In this document: in pieces, positions 12,890 to 25,274 of the stretch
How the letters are laid out: each line of letters starts with the position of its first letter
Numbering within the stretch: the stretch's first letter is position 1
Origin: Lamellibrachia columna
Lineage: Eukaryota > Annelida > Polychaeta > Sabellida > Siboglinidae
NCBI GenBank assembly: GCA_963662155.1
Contig: OY759267.1
Location: 38,736,278 to 38,800,277 of the forward strand
Reading direction: 5' to 3'
Length of the DNA stretch: 64,000 nt
Notes under the pieces: model-generated
The model's input: only the letters and a program-made list of their open reading frames with translations
Told to the model about the DNA's origin: nothing
Database searches by the model: none
Translations under genes and position numbers: made by a program

Positions 12890-15200
12890 AGCTTGACGCT
12901 TCATGCTTGATGCGATATTCGTAAACAGCTGATTACAACAAACCTTGGATGTAGAGAGTTTAGAGATATAGATCACAAGTTCTGTGGATCCATGACAGGT
13001 TACACGTGTACCTCATGTGTGGAATATTGTACGTCCCCTGGCATACACACCAGATAGAAGGGACCAACCGGTTTTAGTGTATCTTTCAAAACACACAGGC
13101 AATAGAGGATGAACAAAACTGCCTATGTTTCGAGACAGCATCAGGTGGACTTGAACCCCCATTCCTCTCGATCGCCAGTCCGACGTTGTTATCGTCGAGG
13201 CACCGCACTCCACTGAGCGATGATACGCATTAGGTAACTAACGGCATCTAAACACATTTGTACATATACATTAAATGTTTGTCATAAGATCAACAATCAT
13301 GAAAGTATTAAAGCTTCCTGCACGCCACCAATTGTTGTTCACGCATTTCGACAATCAAACTTGCGTTGTTATATGCAAATAAATCACGGAAATATCTGCG
13401 ACCAAACGTGGGCGTCCGAATAAATAATAACGCGATTCTTACCCACACAATACATTTTTGTTAATGTAAGCAGACATACGTATCCGTTAATAATTTATTT
13501 TGTTTACTCTCGGTCGATTGCCCACCTCCTTATATGCCGTTTAAATAACCAATTACTAGCCCTTTTCAATACACAATGACTGAATTGCCGTGTTTATCAA
13601 TGTTGTTGTCATTATAGTCCAAACGAAGAGAGCGCCTATTATCTTCGCAGGTGGCAGGCGTTTCAACAAAATCTTAATGCATATATCAAAGCAATCGTGG
13701 CTCGCCTATCAGACTACGACACGTATATCCGAACAACGTCAATAAGTAGCCCCCTCCCCCGCAAATGTTATATTTGACAACGTAATACACTGCTATAATT
13801 GACACGGCATTTTAGTAGATTGATGCACAATTACGCGTTTGTTAGGTTATTCCCATGCAAAACAGTTTCCAGACACCACAGTGGACACGTTCTAATAAAC
13901 AAGCTAATAGGAAACCCACTGGTGTTTCCCCCCATTAAATTATCACCGTAAAGTCACGATTAAAGGATGTTGCGGCAATGGGCCCTTTTTTATTTAAGTG
14001 AGGGTATCATTTAAATGAGATTGATAGTACTTGGAAGCGCATACAACACTGAATATGAATTTAAATTTAGGCAATTTTAAATTGCACAATTTATCATAAT
14101 TGATTAAATAATTAAATTGTTTTATAAAGAAAGTGTAGACGATACTGTTATGGGTCTTTATGCCAGTTTAAACTGGCACATTTAAACATTTAACTTAATT
14201 TCTGTTGCAGATTGACACTGATTTATACACTGGGTTCTGCCAGATAAGACGTCCTTCACCGTAATTGAAGTACCTGGTAGACAAGTAGCCCCCCCCTCTC
14301 TGTACCTGTTTTATTCGACAACGTAATGCACTGCTTTGATTGACTCGGCAAATTACTAGATCGTTTCCCATAAATTTTTCACCGCAAAGTCAAAAATAAA
14401 GGTTAGTGTGGTTTTGGGCACGCACGCGCACGCGCACGCGCACACACTCACCGACGCAACTTCCAACAGCCGCAGAAACCACGCGCGCGCGTGGCAAATA
14501 CTTCGCTACGTAAACCGTTTGAGAGTACGTAGCGCCATATGGGCGGTTTATATTAATTAATAAAAAAAACGCACTCACGTATTGGCCCGAAGTCGCAGAC
14601 CGAGGACCAATACACAATAAAAAAATATTCTACTATTCTACAACCAACATAAGTATCCATGGGTCTAAATTCACGTGACCTTCAACATTTTGAACATGCA
14701 ACGAGTATTGCATCACGTGCGTGACGCGTTTATTTCTGATAACACGTTCCCTTAAACAATCTCGAGCGTATTGATGGTATATTGGCATAAGGCATTTTGT
14801 AAACGTTGCTATCATGACTGTCACTTATGAACTACCAAGTTATTTGCTAGTGATGTTATCGTAACGACCCCAGTTGAATAGTAGACGAGAAGCGGCTACT
14901 TGCGCATTCACCCTTTCGTGTCAATACCATGTGTTATCAATTTCACATTTAATTTCTTTTCCAAAATGGTGGAAATCGTAAATGCCTTAATGGACACAGG
15001 AAAATAAACAATATTAAAAAAAAAATATGTTGTCTTTAATTAGACAAAGTAGAAATATCAGAACACCAAATTACATTCGTCATTTTGTGTCTGTCCTGAT
15101 GCGTTTGTGTAGACACATGCACTTTGTCTTTGTCCGTTTTTAATGGCGCACAAGTTGTACTGAGTTATGAATAAAAAGCAACACTTCAATGAAATAGAGA
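12890..15200 (+). repeat. Large duplicated segment, copy 1
   Basis: Most of this stretch is present again at 17485-21070 in the same order and orientation. Landmarks shared are the GTAGAGAGTTTAGAGATA box, the SINE head, the CTCCTTATATGCCG box, the GAAGAGAGCGCCTA box, TTTATAAAGAAAGTGTAGA, the GCACGCGCAC run near 14430 and the TCCATGGGTCTA box. The copies differ by substitutions, small indels and insertions. No exon is supported in either. Reading frames such as 14390-14617 and 20199-20381 (minus) are present in both only because the DNA is duplicated. Confidence 0.7.
13141..13230 (-). repeat. tRNA-derived SINE head, copy a
   Basis: On the minus strand there is a tRNA-like pol III promoter: ATCGCTCAGTGGAG (box A position) and GGTTCAAGTCC (box B) at tRNA spacing, with AACAACGTCGGACTGGCGAT in the anticodon-arm position. 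It does not fold as a full tRNA with acceptor stem. The near-identical copy at 17730-17823 belongs to the second duplicate segment. Confidence 0.6.
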
Positions 15201-15267
15201 AACACAAACTGTCACTTTGTGGTCACATCATCAGACATGAAGGAATTCAACGGGAAATATTGGAGCA
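15105..15267 (+). pseudogene. LINE 3'-end fragment (RTE-like C-terminus)
   Basis: A short relic encoding KHKLSLCGHIIRHEGIQREILE-type sequence (seen in pieces), the C-terminal region following reverse transcriptase in RTE-like LINEs. The same fragment with the same upstream bases (GTCCGTTTTTAATGGCGCAC, AATAAAAAGCAAC) is found at 20955-21115 and inverted at 35955-36260. It is cut at about 15267 by the start of the CR1-like copy. Confidence 0.55.
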
Positions 15268-15269
15268 TA

Positions 15270-16775
15270 AACGAAGAGGATAACACAAAAATACAAAATG
15301 CTATAAAGGAAGTTAGTAAAGGGGAATGTATCATAATGGGAGATTTTAACCATGGACACATACAATGGAAATCTCTAGAGAGTACAGGGGGTGAGGACAC
15401 AAATTTCTATTTTTAATTCAGGATAGCTTCCTTACTCAGCACGTGCTAGAACCAACCAGGGGAGAAAATGTATTATCTGTAGTTTTATCATCACAAAAAG
15501 AATTAGTGGACAATGTAAAAATACATGAACCATTGGGTAACAGTGACCAGAATAAAATACATATTGACATCAACGCAAATCAGAAAGTGAAAATAAAAAA
15601 ACGTATAGGAGAAACTTCCACAAAGGTAACTATAAAGATATGAGAAAATACTTAGCAAAGCTAGATTGGAATAACATGCTGAGGAATAAGACCGCAATTG
15701 AATGTTGGAATATTCTAAAATATGAAATTGGAGAGTATCATCGATAAATTTGTTTCCTTGAAAAAAAACCAAGGAAAATAAAGAAACACTTGTCAAAAGA
15801 AGCTATTAGAAAAATAATGTTTAAGCAAACTATGTGGAGGGTTTATAGGCGTACCAGAAAGGATGAAGATTATGTAAATTAGAAAGAGGCGCTTAACCTA
15901 GCTACAACTGAAATCTAAAAGAACCTTTGAAAAAAAATTGGCAGATAATATAAAAAAATTACAGCAAGAGTCTCTATGCTTATGTAAGGAGTAAACAGAA
16001 AGTTCGAGATAATGTCTGACCACTAGCAAACAATAGGGGAAACATAATTTCAGACGGGTTTCAAATGGCAGAGGTCCTGAATGAGTATTTCAGCTCAGTT
16101 TTTATCACAGAAGATATCGGCTCACTTCCAGTTCCATTTACTAAATTTGAGGGCAATAAATAAAAACATTCTAGGGCTAATTAGGATAACTACCATGTAT
16201 AAGGAGAAACAGCTAATTGTACCCCTGTACAATAGCAATAGTCAGACCACATTTAGAATATTGTATTCAAGCATGGAGGTCGTATCGTAAAAAGGACATA
16301 GACAAGCTAGAAAGAATACAACGAAGAGCAACTAAAATGATTCCAGAATTGAGAGACCTTAGTTACAAAAGTCGCGTATTAAAATGTGGTTTGACAACAG
16401 TAGAGACCAGGAGACTAAGAGCAGACCAAATAGAAGTGTTTAAAATAGTGAACGATTATGAGGACGTTGATAGGAATATGTTCTTCAAACTTAAAGAAGG
16501 CAGTAGAACCAGAGGACACAAAGCAGCATTAGTTAAGGAGCAAATAACTAAATAAATGAATGGAACAAACTGCCAAATGATTGTGTTAATGCAAGTAGTG
16601 TGAATTTGTTTAAAAATAGAATTGACAGATATCTGATGAGGGTGGGCTACACATAGATGAGAACATTGTTGGACTCTCGATAAGCCAATGGCTTCATTGT
16701 CCACTTGCCATCTGGAACTTGTTGTTTGGGATGGCAGTCTTGTTAAATCTTGTTAAATCTACTTGGTCAATACTG
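15270..16775 (+). pseudogene. CR1-like LINE with internal deletion
   Basis: On the plus strand the first part encodes an apurinic-type endonuclease domain with the motif IIMGDFNHGHIQW and, at its end, NSDQN in place of the catalytic SDH. The linker follows, with several stops. At about 16150 the sequence jumps to the reverse transcriptase thumb (NILGLIRI, LERIQRRATKMIPELRDLSY), so the catalytic palm with the FADD box is deleted. The 3' end carries the family's closing block and the tail TTAAATCTTG repeated twice before 16775. This is the only copy in the window showing the endonuclease of this family. Confidence 0.75.
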
Positions 16776-17229
16776 CTGTTACCCAGTAGGGTTGATTGGT
16801 CTGTGTAGAAACATATTACACTGAATTTGAAATGTATGCTCTGGAGTTCTTCTACGAATTCTTCAAGTTCAGTCATTAAATTTGTCGAAATCATAACAAG
16901 AGGACCGACGTATTGTGTGTTGTTCATTAGTATCAGTCTCATTTTCATTTATATGTAATATATTAGTTAAGCATTTGTTCTGAATACCTCCCGAATAGAG
17001 GAAAGCTTCATCAAAAGTCATGTTCTATCATTTAAAGGGTATTCTTTATTTTACTATTGTTACTATGAAAGTATGTTCATTTAAACATATTTTGATAGAT
17101 GCACATTGCGAAATCAATTACAATGTACTTTACATTTTTTAGTAATGCCGGGAAGATTTCATTGCAGTATAAAATATTGTGGTTTTTCATAATAATCACA
17201 GCATTCTGTCATTACATATCAAAGAAGTT
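16776..17229. other. Non-coding spacer
   Basis: It starts with a 50-bp fragment of the 280-bp repeat (CAATACTGCTGTTACCC). The rest is AT-rich and nothing else is recognised. Confidence 0.45.
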
Positions 17230-17729
17230 TACGTGCAGTGTAGTATATACTTACATTTTCCGTTAAGCTGATTGGATTATAACATTCACTTAACCGCGCA
17301 TCACGGTTTTCGCTGGAAGTACGTGTTGACACCTTAGTGGTAGAAGAAGCTTCCCAACAACTACTGGTTCACATTATCGCGTTACCTAGCAGTATATTAT
17401 ATGATTGGCTATTTGATGGACGGCTACTTTGTCAATACTGCTGCTACCCAATAGGGTCGACTGGTCTGTGTAGAAAAAACGTTTGCTTGACGTTTCATGC
17501 TTGATGTGATATTCGCAAACAGTTGATTACAGCAAACCTTGGATGTAGAGAGTTTAGAGATAGAGATCACCAGTTCTGTGGGTCCACGACAGGTTACACA
17601 TGTACCTCATGTGTGGAATATTGTACGTCCCCTGGCATACATACCAAATAGAAGGGACCAACCGGTTTTAATGTATCTTTCAAAACACACAGGCAATATG
17701 GGATGACCAAAACTGCATATGTTTCGAAA

Positions 17730-17823
17730 CAGCAATAGGTGGACTTGAACCCCCATTCCTCTCGATCGACAGTCCGACGTTGTTATCGTCGAGGCACCGC
17801 ACTCCACTGAGCGATGATACGCA
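17730..17823 (-). repeat. tRNA-derived SINE head, copy b
   Basis: Same tRNA-like sequence as at 13141-13230, with both pol III boxes kept on the minus strand. It is followed at 17823-17850 by an ACTA run absent from copy a. Confidence 0.6.
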
Positions 17824-17971
17824 TTAACTAACTAACTAACTAACTAACGACATCTAAACACATTTGTACATATACATTAAATGTTTGTTATGAGAGCAAC
17901 AATCATGAAAGTATTAAAGCATCCTGCACGCCACCAATTGTTATTCACGCATTTCGTGCGACGTACGTACG

Positions 17972-18167
17972 TACGACCACCCACCCACCCACCCACCCAC
18001 CCACCCACCCACCCACCCACCCACCCACCCACCCACCCACCCACCCACCCACCCACCCACCCACCCACCCACCCACCCACCCACCCACCCACCCACCCAC
18101 CCACCCACCCACCCACCCACCCACCCACCCACCCACCCACCCACCCACCCACCCACCCACCCACACT
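17972..18167. repeat. (CCCA)n tetranucleotide array
   Basis: Almost 50 perfect CCCA units. The minus strand is (GGGT)n, a sequence class well known to form G-quadruplexes. It is not a telomeric repeat. Long frames through it (poly PTHPPTHP and poly GGWV) are artefacts. Confidence 0.95.
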
Positions 18168-18285
18168 TTATTTGCTGCAAGGCAAAGTGACCTATGGTGA
18201 GGGGGTGGCCTCTAGTGAGCAGATGGCTTCTTTACATATAGACCAATGAACTACTGTTGGGGAGACCAGGGCTAGCAAAACAATC

Positions 18286-18632
18286 TAAAATTGTTTTATT
18301 TAATATACTATAGGATTCTTTGTGGACACAACTTGGTAGAATACAGAACATATTCTACAGATTTTAATAGAATATTCTAAGTACTTTTTACAATATTCTA
18401 CAGGATCTGTATGGACACAGCAGTATAATGTGTCATTTCTATTGTTTTCTGGGCAATATTCTGCTATGCTCTGTAGAATTCTATAAAATTATATAAACTT
18501 CTATACAAATCTATGCAAAATTGAAGTAGACATAAACTATTTCTATAGAATATATGGTATTCTGTTTTTTTCTATGCGGAAATGTACTATATTCTGCAGA
18601 ATTCTATAGAATTCTATAGATTTCCATAGAAT
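18286..18632. repeat. Degenerate TATAGAATTCTA-type repeat tract
   Basis: Second and longest tract of the imperfect palindromic TTCTATAGAA family, with many ATATTCTA and GAATTCTATAGA variants. Confidence 0.7.
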
Positions 18633-18689
18633 CAATTATAAAGCGATTCTTACCCAAACAATACATTTTTGTTAATGTAAACAGAAAGA

Positions 18690-19390
18690 GGTATCCATTC
18701 ATAGTTTATTTTGTTTATTCTCGAGTGTTTTGTTTAATTATTTTTGGTGGACGACACCAAAAACCAATCACGTGGTTTCAAACCTTAATTTTTTCTTTAA
18801 ATCATATTACCAGTTATTCCAAGTAGGCGATACGTTTCATTCGTGGGGTCTTAGATTAATCCCTGATAGTTTGGCGCCCAAGGGGCAAGCCGTCTAAGAG
18901 AAAAACGTTAACATACATACAAACATACGCTAGCTCGATTATAGTTAGATTCCAAGTAGTTCATTCGGAATGGTCGTTGATCTGTGAATGACCACTTGAT
19001 AATGATACGATAGTCACCCTCTGGCCAGCGGGCATCTGTTATGTGCGGACAGCTTTTCAATATACCAAAGGTATTTCCACGTATACGTTACCCTAATGAG
19101 TGGACACTTGGTGAACGTTTATAACGGACACAATTTTGGTTAGGTATTCTCTCTTTGTCAAAGCGGACAGTCATCTTTACCTTCAGATTATTTTCCGAAG
19201 TATTATCGGAAACAATATCAAAAATAAGGGTAAAACGGCTCAGGTTCTGGAGGTAAAGTAACATTGATCGGCGATATTTTATTTCAAAGTAACATCAGAC
19301 ATGGAATTATGTGCGAGGTGCATGGCTTTCAAAATTAAATCGCCCGATTACAGTACTATATTTGGAAGAGATAAACGTGTTTTGCAGACA
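18690..19390. other. Sequence specific to segment copy 2
   Basis: These roughly 700 bp interrupt the alignment with copy 1 (which runs straight on near 13505). No terminal repeat, coding frame or tail is recognised, so it could be an unrecognised insertion here or a deletion in copy 1. Confidence 0.45.
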
Positions 19391-20954
19391 CGGTTGGTTG
19401 CCTACCTCCTTATATGCCGTTTAAATCACCAACTACTAGCCCTTTTCAATACACAGTGACTGAATTGCCGTGTTTATCAATGATGTTGTCACTATAGTCC
19501 ATGCGAAGAGAGCGCCTACTGTCTTCGCAGGTGGTTGGCGTTTCAACAGAATCTTAATGCACACATAAAGCAATCGTTGTCCGCCTGCCAGACTACGACA
19601 CGTATATCCCAACAACGTTAATAGGTAGACCCCCACAAATGTTATATTGGGCAACGTAATGCACTGGTGTAATTGACGCGGCAGTTTAGTAGATTGTTGC
19701 ACAATTACGTGTTTGTTTTAAGTGAGGGTATCATTTAAATGAGATTGATAGTACTTGGAAGCATTTACATCACTGAATATGAATTTTAATATAGGCAGTG
19801 TTAAATTGCACTATTTATCATAATTGATTAAATAATTAAATTGTTTTATAAAGAAAGTGTAGAAGATCCTGTTTTGGGTCTTTATGCCAGTTTAAACTGG
19901 CACATTTATCTTATTTTATGTTGGCGATTGACACTGATTTGTACACTGCCAGATCAGACGTCCTTCACCGTAATTGAAGTATTTGGTAGGCAAATAGCCC
20001 CATTCTCCCAACCTGTTTTATTCGATAACGTAATGCACTGCTTTGATTGAATCGGCAGTTTTCTAGATCGTTGCGCAATTATGTGTTTGTCATTCCCCTG
20101 AAAAACAGTTTGCAGACACCGTAATAACAACTTTCTTATTATAAACTAGCTAATAGGAAACACAGTGGTGTTGTTCCCATAAATTTGTCACCGCAGAGTC
20201 ACGAATAAAGGTCATTGTGGTATTGGGCACGCAGGCACGCGCGCACGCGCACACACTCACCGACGCAACTTCCAACAACCCAGAAACCACCCGCGCGCGG
20301 CAAATACTTCGCTACGTAAACCGTTTGAGAGTACGTAGCGCCATATGGGCGGTTTATATTAATTATAGTAGGAAAAAGCACTCACAAAGTCGCCGATCAT
20401 GGACCAATACACAATAAAAAGATATTCTACTAGTCTACAACCAACATAAGTATCCATGGGTCTAGATTCACGTGACCTTCAACATTTTGAACATGCAACG
20501 AGTATTGCATCTGCGTGACGCGTTTATTTCTGATAATACGTTTGACGTTCCCTTAAACAATCTCGAGCGTATTGATGGTATATTGGCCTAAGGCATTTGG
20601 TAAACATTGCTATCATGACAGTCACTTATGAACTACGAAGTTATCCCGTCCTGGGGACGGGCATGTTTGCTAGTGCTGTTAACGTAACGACCCAAGATGA
20701 ACAGAAGACGAGAAGCGGCTACTTGTGCTTTCCCCTTTTCGTGTCAATACCACGTGTTTTCAATTTCACATTTAATTTCTTTTCCAAAATGGTGGAAATC
20801 GTAAGTACCTTACGGGACACAGAAAAATAAACAATATTTATTAAACAGAATATATGTTGTCTTTAATTAAACAATGTAGAAAAATCAGAACACAAAATTA
20901 CATTCGTTATTTTGTGTCTGGCATGATGCGTTTGTGTAGACATATGCACTTTTA

Positions 20955-21115
20955 AAATGTATTTGTCCGTTTTTAATGGCGCACAAGCTATACTGAGTAA
21001 TGAATAAAAAGTAACACTTCAATGAATAGAGAAACACAAACTGTCACTTTGTGGTCACATCATCAGACATCAAAGGAATGGGAAATATTGGAGCGAATTG
21101 TTGACGTTAAAAGAG
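20955..21115 (+). pseudogene. LINE 3'-end fragment (RTE-like C-terminus)
   Basis: Counterpart of 15105-15267, with the same HKLSLCGHIIRH-type remnant and shared upstream bases, then continuing past the point where copy 1 is interrupted. Short and decayed. Confidence 0.55.
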
Positions 21116-21184
21116 ACAGAGGATGAGCCACACGAATACACAAGGAATGGTTGGGAACACGAATTGTGAGCATCTGCTCAGAAC

Positions 21185-21300
21185 GGCACAACGCAGACAC
21201 TTAGCGCGGCCACGAATAAAGCACGCAGCGTGGCCACGAACAAGACACTTAGTACGGCCACAAATAAAACACGCAGCGCGGCCACGAACATGTAGTCCAG
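21185..21300. repeat. ~29-bp minisatellite, plus-strand orientation
   Basis: About four imperfect units around GCGGCCACGAACAAGACACTTAG. The same unit is found inverted at 24725-24905. Confidence 0.7.
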
Positions 21301-21654
21301 TCAATCAAGACCAAACATTTCGCGACATTCATGAGCACAGCTTCGAATGCTTTGAACTGGTTTTAAGAAGTCCTCATGTCGCCGACCCCTGCAAATCATG
21401 ACAGAAAATATGACTTGGATGGGATAGATAATATATTAAAAAAATTGCTTACGCGTCGCTTGGCACTCGATTCATTAACTAAATCATACAAATATGATCT
21501 CATTTTAGGTGTTATGTTTAAAAAAATGGGTCTAAATTAGCCAACTTTCACGGACCCCTTAGTGTTTAGCTTTTTGTAAGAAACACCCCCGCTACGGGCT
21601 TGATATAGGTGGTCTTTATAATTACCAAACAATAAAAAACTTACGTCTGCAATA

Positions 21655-22620
21655 TCATCATCATCATCATCATCATCAATCCCGTAACCCGTAGTGTTGT
21701 TGGGCACCACCGATGACCTTGAAACCAGCTGTCTCCACTTCTTCCTGTCGTCTGCCGCCCTCTGTGTCTCTGAGAAGTCCAGGCCTGTCCACTTTTTGAT
21801 GTTGTCCTCCCACCTCTTCCTCTGTCTTTCTGCTGTTGTCTGGGCAATCCTTGAAATGATCTCAGGTTTGGCTCCCTCATCCGTGATAACTGAACCCAGG
21901 TTCTAATCTTTGTCCATTCACTGTGATCTTCTTGTTGATGCCATTGGTGTTGTTGGTCATTAGCTTGGTTTTCTCAGCACTAATTTCCATTCCGTAGGAT
22001 GCAGATGTATTGTCGAGGCGGCTCACTAGGTCAGCTAGCTCCTGTTCATCCCCTGCTAAACCATCGATAGCATCTGCAAATATCAATATGATATCAATGT
22101 TGTATTTCCTCATGGTTGCCCATAAGGCTGCATGCCATACCCTGTCAAATGCCTTCTTGAAGTCAATAAGAGATCTTCGAGGTATTGCAAGTACTTTTCA
22201 CAGAGGATTGTCAGGTTAAAAATATTTGCTCTGTAGTACTGTGTCCTGCTCGAAAGCCGGCCTGTTCTTCAGCGATGGCGGCTTGAGTCTGTTAAGAATG
22301 ACCTTCAACGTGACTTTACTTAGGTGGCTGATGAGGCTGATTGTCCGGTAGTTTTGATACAATTGTAGGTTGCCTTTTTTGTAAGTGTGATGACCATTGA
22401 TTAGGTCCATGGAGTAGGCCAATCTCCTGTCTGTCAGATCTTATTGCAGATTGCTGTGAGGATGTTAGTCACAGCTTCTCCCCCTATTTGTATTAATCCA
22501 GCTGGTATGTTGTCAACTCCAGCTGATTTCTTTAAGGATTTAACTGCAGCCTCCACTTCTTCACGACGAATTGGGAAGTTATCCTCTTCGGTGTGCAATA
22601 TCATAGGAAATCACATTACC
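21655..22620 (-). pseudogene. RTE-like reverse transcriptase fragment
   Basis: On the minus strand pieces of a LINE reverse transcriptase follow one another across frames: VEAAVKSLKKSAGVDNIPAG (motif before the palm), NYRTISLISHLSKV, DFKKAFDRVWHAALW (motif A), then directly DIILIFADAIDGLAGDEQEL (motif C with FADA for FADD), SAEKTKLMTNN and the C-terminal region. Motif B is missing, so there is an internal deletion between 22090 and 22150. The 3' end runs into a short trinucleotide TGA tract at 21655-21676, a usual kind of LINE tail. Many stops and frameshifts mean it is dead. Confidence 0.75.
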
Positions 22621-23276
<656 letters not shown>

Positions 23277-24724
23277 CTAGGTGATTAGATACAAGGCGAA
23301 CGACTTGATTTGGATACGCCACCATAAAGGAGTATCACATGACCAGATACCTGCTGCAGCCAGATTTGAAAATGCTGGTCTGCACAATGCTTCCAGTGGT
23401 TGTGACACAACCAATATGCAACTATTATTTCCAAATTTGTTACACAATGTTACCAATGCACTGGGCCACATCACAAATATCACCAATGAATGTTCTAGTA
23501 CAAAATTAATGGCTACCTGCTCCCTCACATAGTAGTGTAATACCCCCTAATTTTGACCAAATTTACATTTTGGCATCTGATCTGTACCATGCTATTAGTG
23601 ATTGCTACTGTTGTATGCGTTTTCCAAGCAAACTGTTCACCAATCCTATCAATCTGTGCCTACAGGAATGGCTATATATTCTATAAACCACTTCTGGATT
23701 AAAGTTAGGGTTAGCTAGGGATGGGGTTAGCTAGGTATGGGGTTAACTAGATATGGGGTTAACTAAGGTTAGGGATGGATACCTTCATTTCCTTTTGCCC
23801 AAGCACTTACAAAGTATACACACAACATGAAATTGGTATTGATATGTGTTGATTATACATTTTGGAAAGGCAACAGTTATTGTTTATACCAAGAACTGTT
23901 TAACAGGCGGAGGGATTTACGGGAATTGTTCTGCTATGGGCCACGTGGGCGCATGAATACATGGTTATTTTTGTAAAAATTTACGGGCATTGCACGTCGG
24001 GGCGTACTAAAAGAGCTGGAGGCAAGTGATTTTGATCAAACTTGGTAGACATGTCAATGAGATGATGGCTATTGCTGTGAAAAAGTTTCAGAATATGTAG
24101 TGGTAACTTTTTTTATAACCAGACAAAACGTTAACATGGCCACCAATGCAATTTTGTACTGTGGTATTTCCCCTAAAAACAATTATAAATGACTAACCCC
24201 ATTGGACACACCTGGCGAATATCATTTTATCAATTTCAACTTTGTCAACCCTCATAATTTGTCTAGACGCACTATTCGTTGTAATTTCTCCACCGACCAC
24301 GTTTGAGCTGGTGGTTGTACGTTGCATTTTGATTACACGTGCAGTTGCTGCCTCCGCAGCCGCCGCTCCCGCCTATGCTTCTATAGTTGGCCTATATCTC
24401 AATCAGGACATGGGCGGTGACGTATCGATTCAATCAGTGTCAGTAAACTTCGATGTACGACACTACACGAAATTCGCTTTATGGATTATTGGGTTGCCAA
24501 CTGTCTCCTAATAGTGGTGACTTCGAGCGCATGCGGGCAGTTTGTCGCTATGAAAGCTGACGTGCTACCTGGTGAAAAAGACGCTGCCGAAGCCACACAC
24601 AGATCGATGTTTCTAAGTTTCATGTAGCGGGGTCTAAGGTTAAATGACATAAACAAATAGATCCTAAGCAAAACAGTGGCGCCTCATGGTGGACAAACAC
24701 CAACAAGTAGCTTGTCATGGGTGA
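23277..24724. other. Non-coding, no recognised gene
   Basis: Short frames at 23281-23532 (plus) and 24242-24511 (plus) have no recognisable domain or splice support. A degenerate run of three to four GGGGTTAACTAG-like units lies at 23700-23775. The second copy of the 45-bp AGACAAAACGTTAACATGG stretch lies at 24122-24166. Confidence 0.45.
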
Positions 24725-24905
24725 GTCTTGTTCGTGGATGCGCACGTGTCTTGTTTGTGGCCGCGCATCGTCTCTTCTTCGTGGCCATACTAAGCGGCTT
24801 GTTCGTAGCCGCGCAAGTGTCTTGTTCGTGGCCGTACAAAGAATCTTGTTCGTGGCCATACTAAGTGTCGTTTTCGTGGCCGCGGTAACTCTCTTGTTCG
24901 TGAAG
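24725..24905. repeat. ~29-bp minisatellite, inverted orientation
   Basis: Six or seven imperfect units around TCTTGTTCGTGGCCGCGC, the reverse complement of the array at 21185-21300. It forms several short open frames on both strands that are not genes. Confidence 0.7.
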
Positions 24906-24964
24906 CTACATAGCGGTGGTACCACCCACATTATCCATATTGAAATCGCAGTCATCACGTAATG

Positions 24965-25230
24965 AGCACTGGGGCGGATCCAGGATTTGGAAAAAGGGGG
25001 GTCCAAGGTAGTGTATGAAGCGCCGGAGGAGCGAAACGAGGCGCGAAGCGCCTCGGGGGTGTGTGGGTGTGTGAGGGGGAACCCCCATTCCCATGCATTT
25101 GACTTTTTTTTAGACAAAACACTTGACATTGTGTAAATTGGGACACCCATAATCTGCTTTTAAGCGAGTTAGAGCCTAATGTAATCAACCCAAAATTCAG
25201 ACATGCGACATCGTACGAATTTTTCGTATA
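24965..25230. repeat. Possible DNA-transposon end (GGCGGATCCAG terminus)
   Basis: The stretch starts GGGGCGGATCCAGGATTTGG followed by a G-rich run and GC-rich GAGGCGCGAAGCGCCTC. A related end, inverted, is at 35620-35675 (TGGATCCGCC). GGCGGATCCAG ends are common in animal repeats. Whether the two belong to one element is unclear. Confidence 0.35.
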
Positions 25231-25274
25231 CAATACGGATTTTCCGGGCCGTTTCCCGTTTTAATACGGATTTG

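Larger units (their letters stand above)
17230..21070 (+). repeat. Large duplicated segment, copy 2
   Basis: Counterpart of 12205-15200. Relative to copy 1 it has one instead of two 280-bp repeats, lacks the GT microsatellite, gained a CCCA tetranucleotide array (17972-18167) and a TATAGAATTC-type tract (18286-18632), and contains about 700 bp (18690-19390) with no counterpart. Beyond 19390 the alignment resumes to about 21070. Nothing in it looks coding. Confidence 0.7.

Noticed and set aside
13141..13230. A functional tRNA gene
   Set aside because: Box A and box B are present but there is no complete acceptor or D-arm pairing, and a second equally degenerate copy occurs in the duplicate segment; a SINE head fits better.
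17877..18249. Glycine/tryptophan- and proline/threonine-rich proteins
   Set aside because: Translations of the (CCCA)n array.
24620..25233. Minus-strand frame of 176 codons
   Set aside because: It covers a minisatellite and a transposon-like GC-rich end; no recognisable domain.
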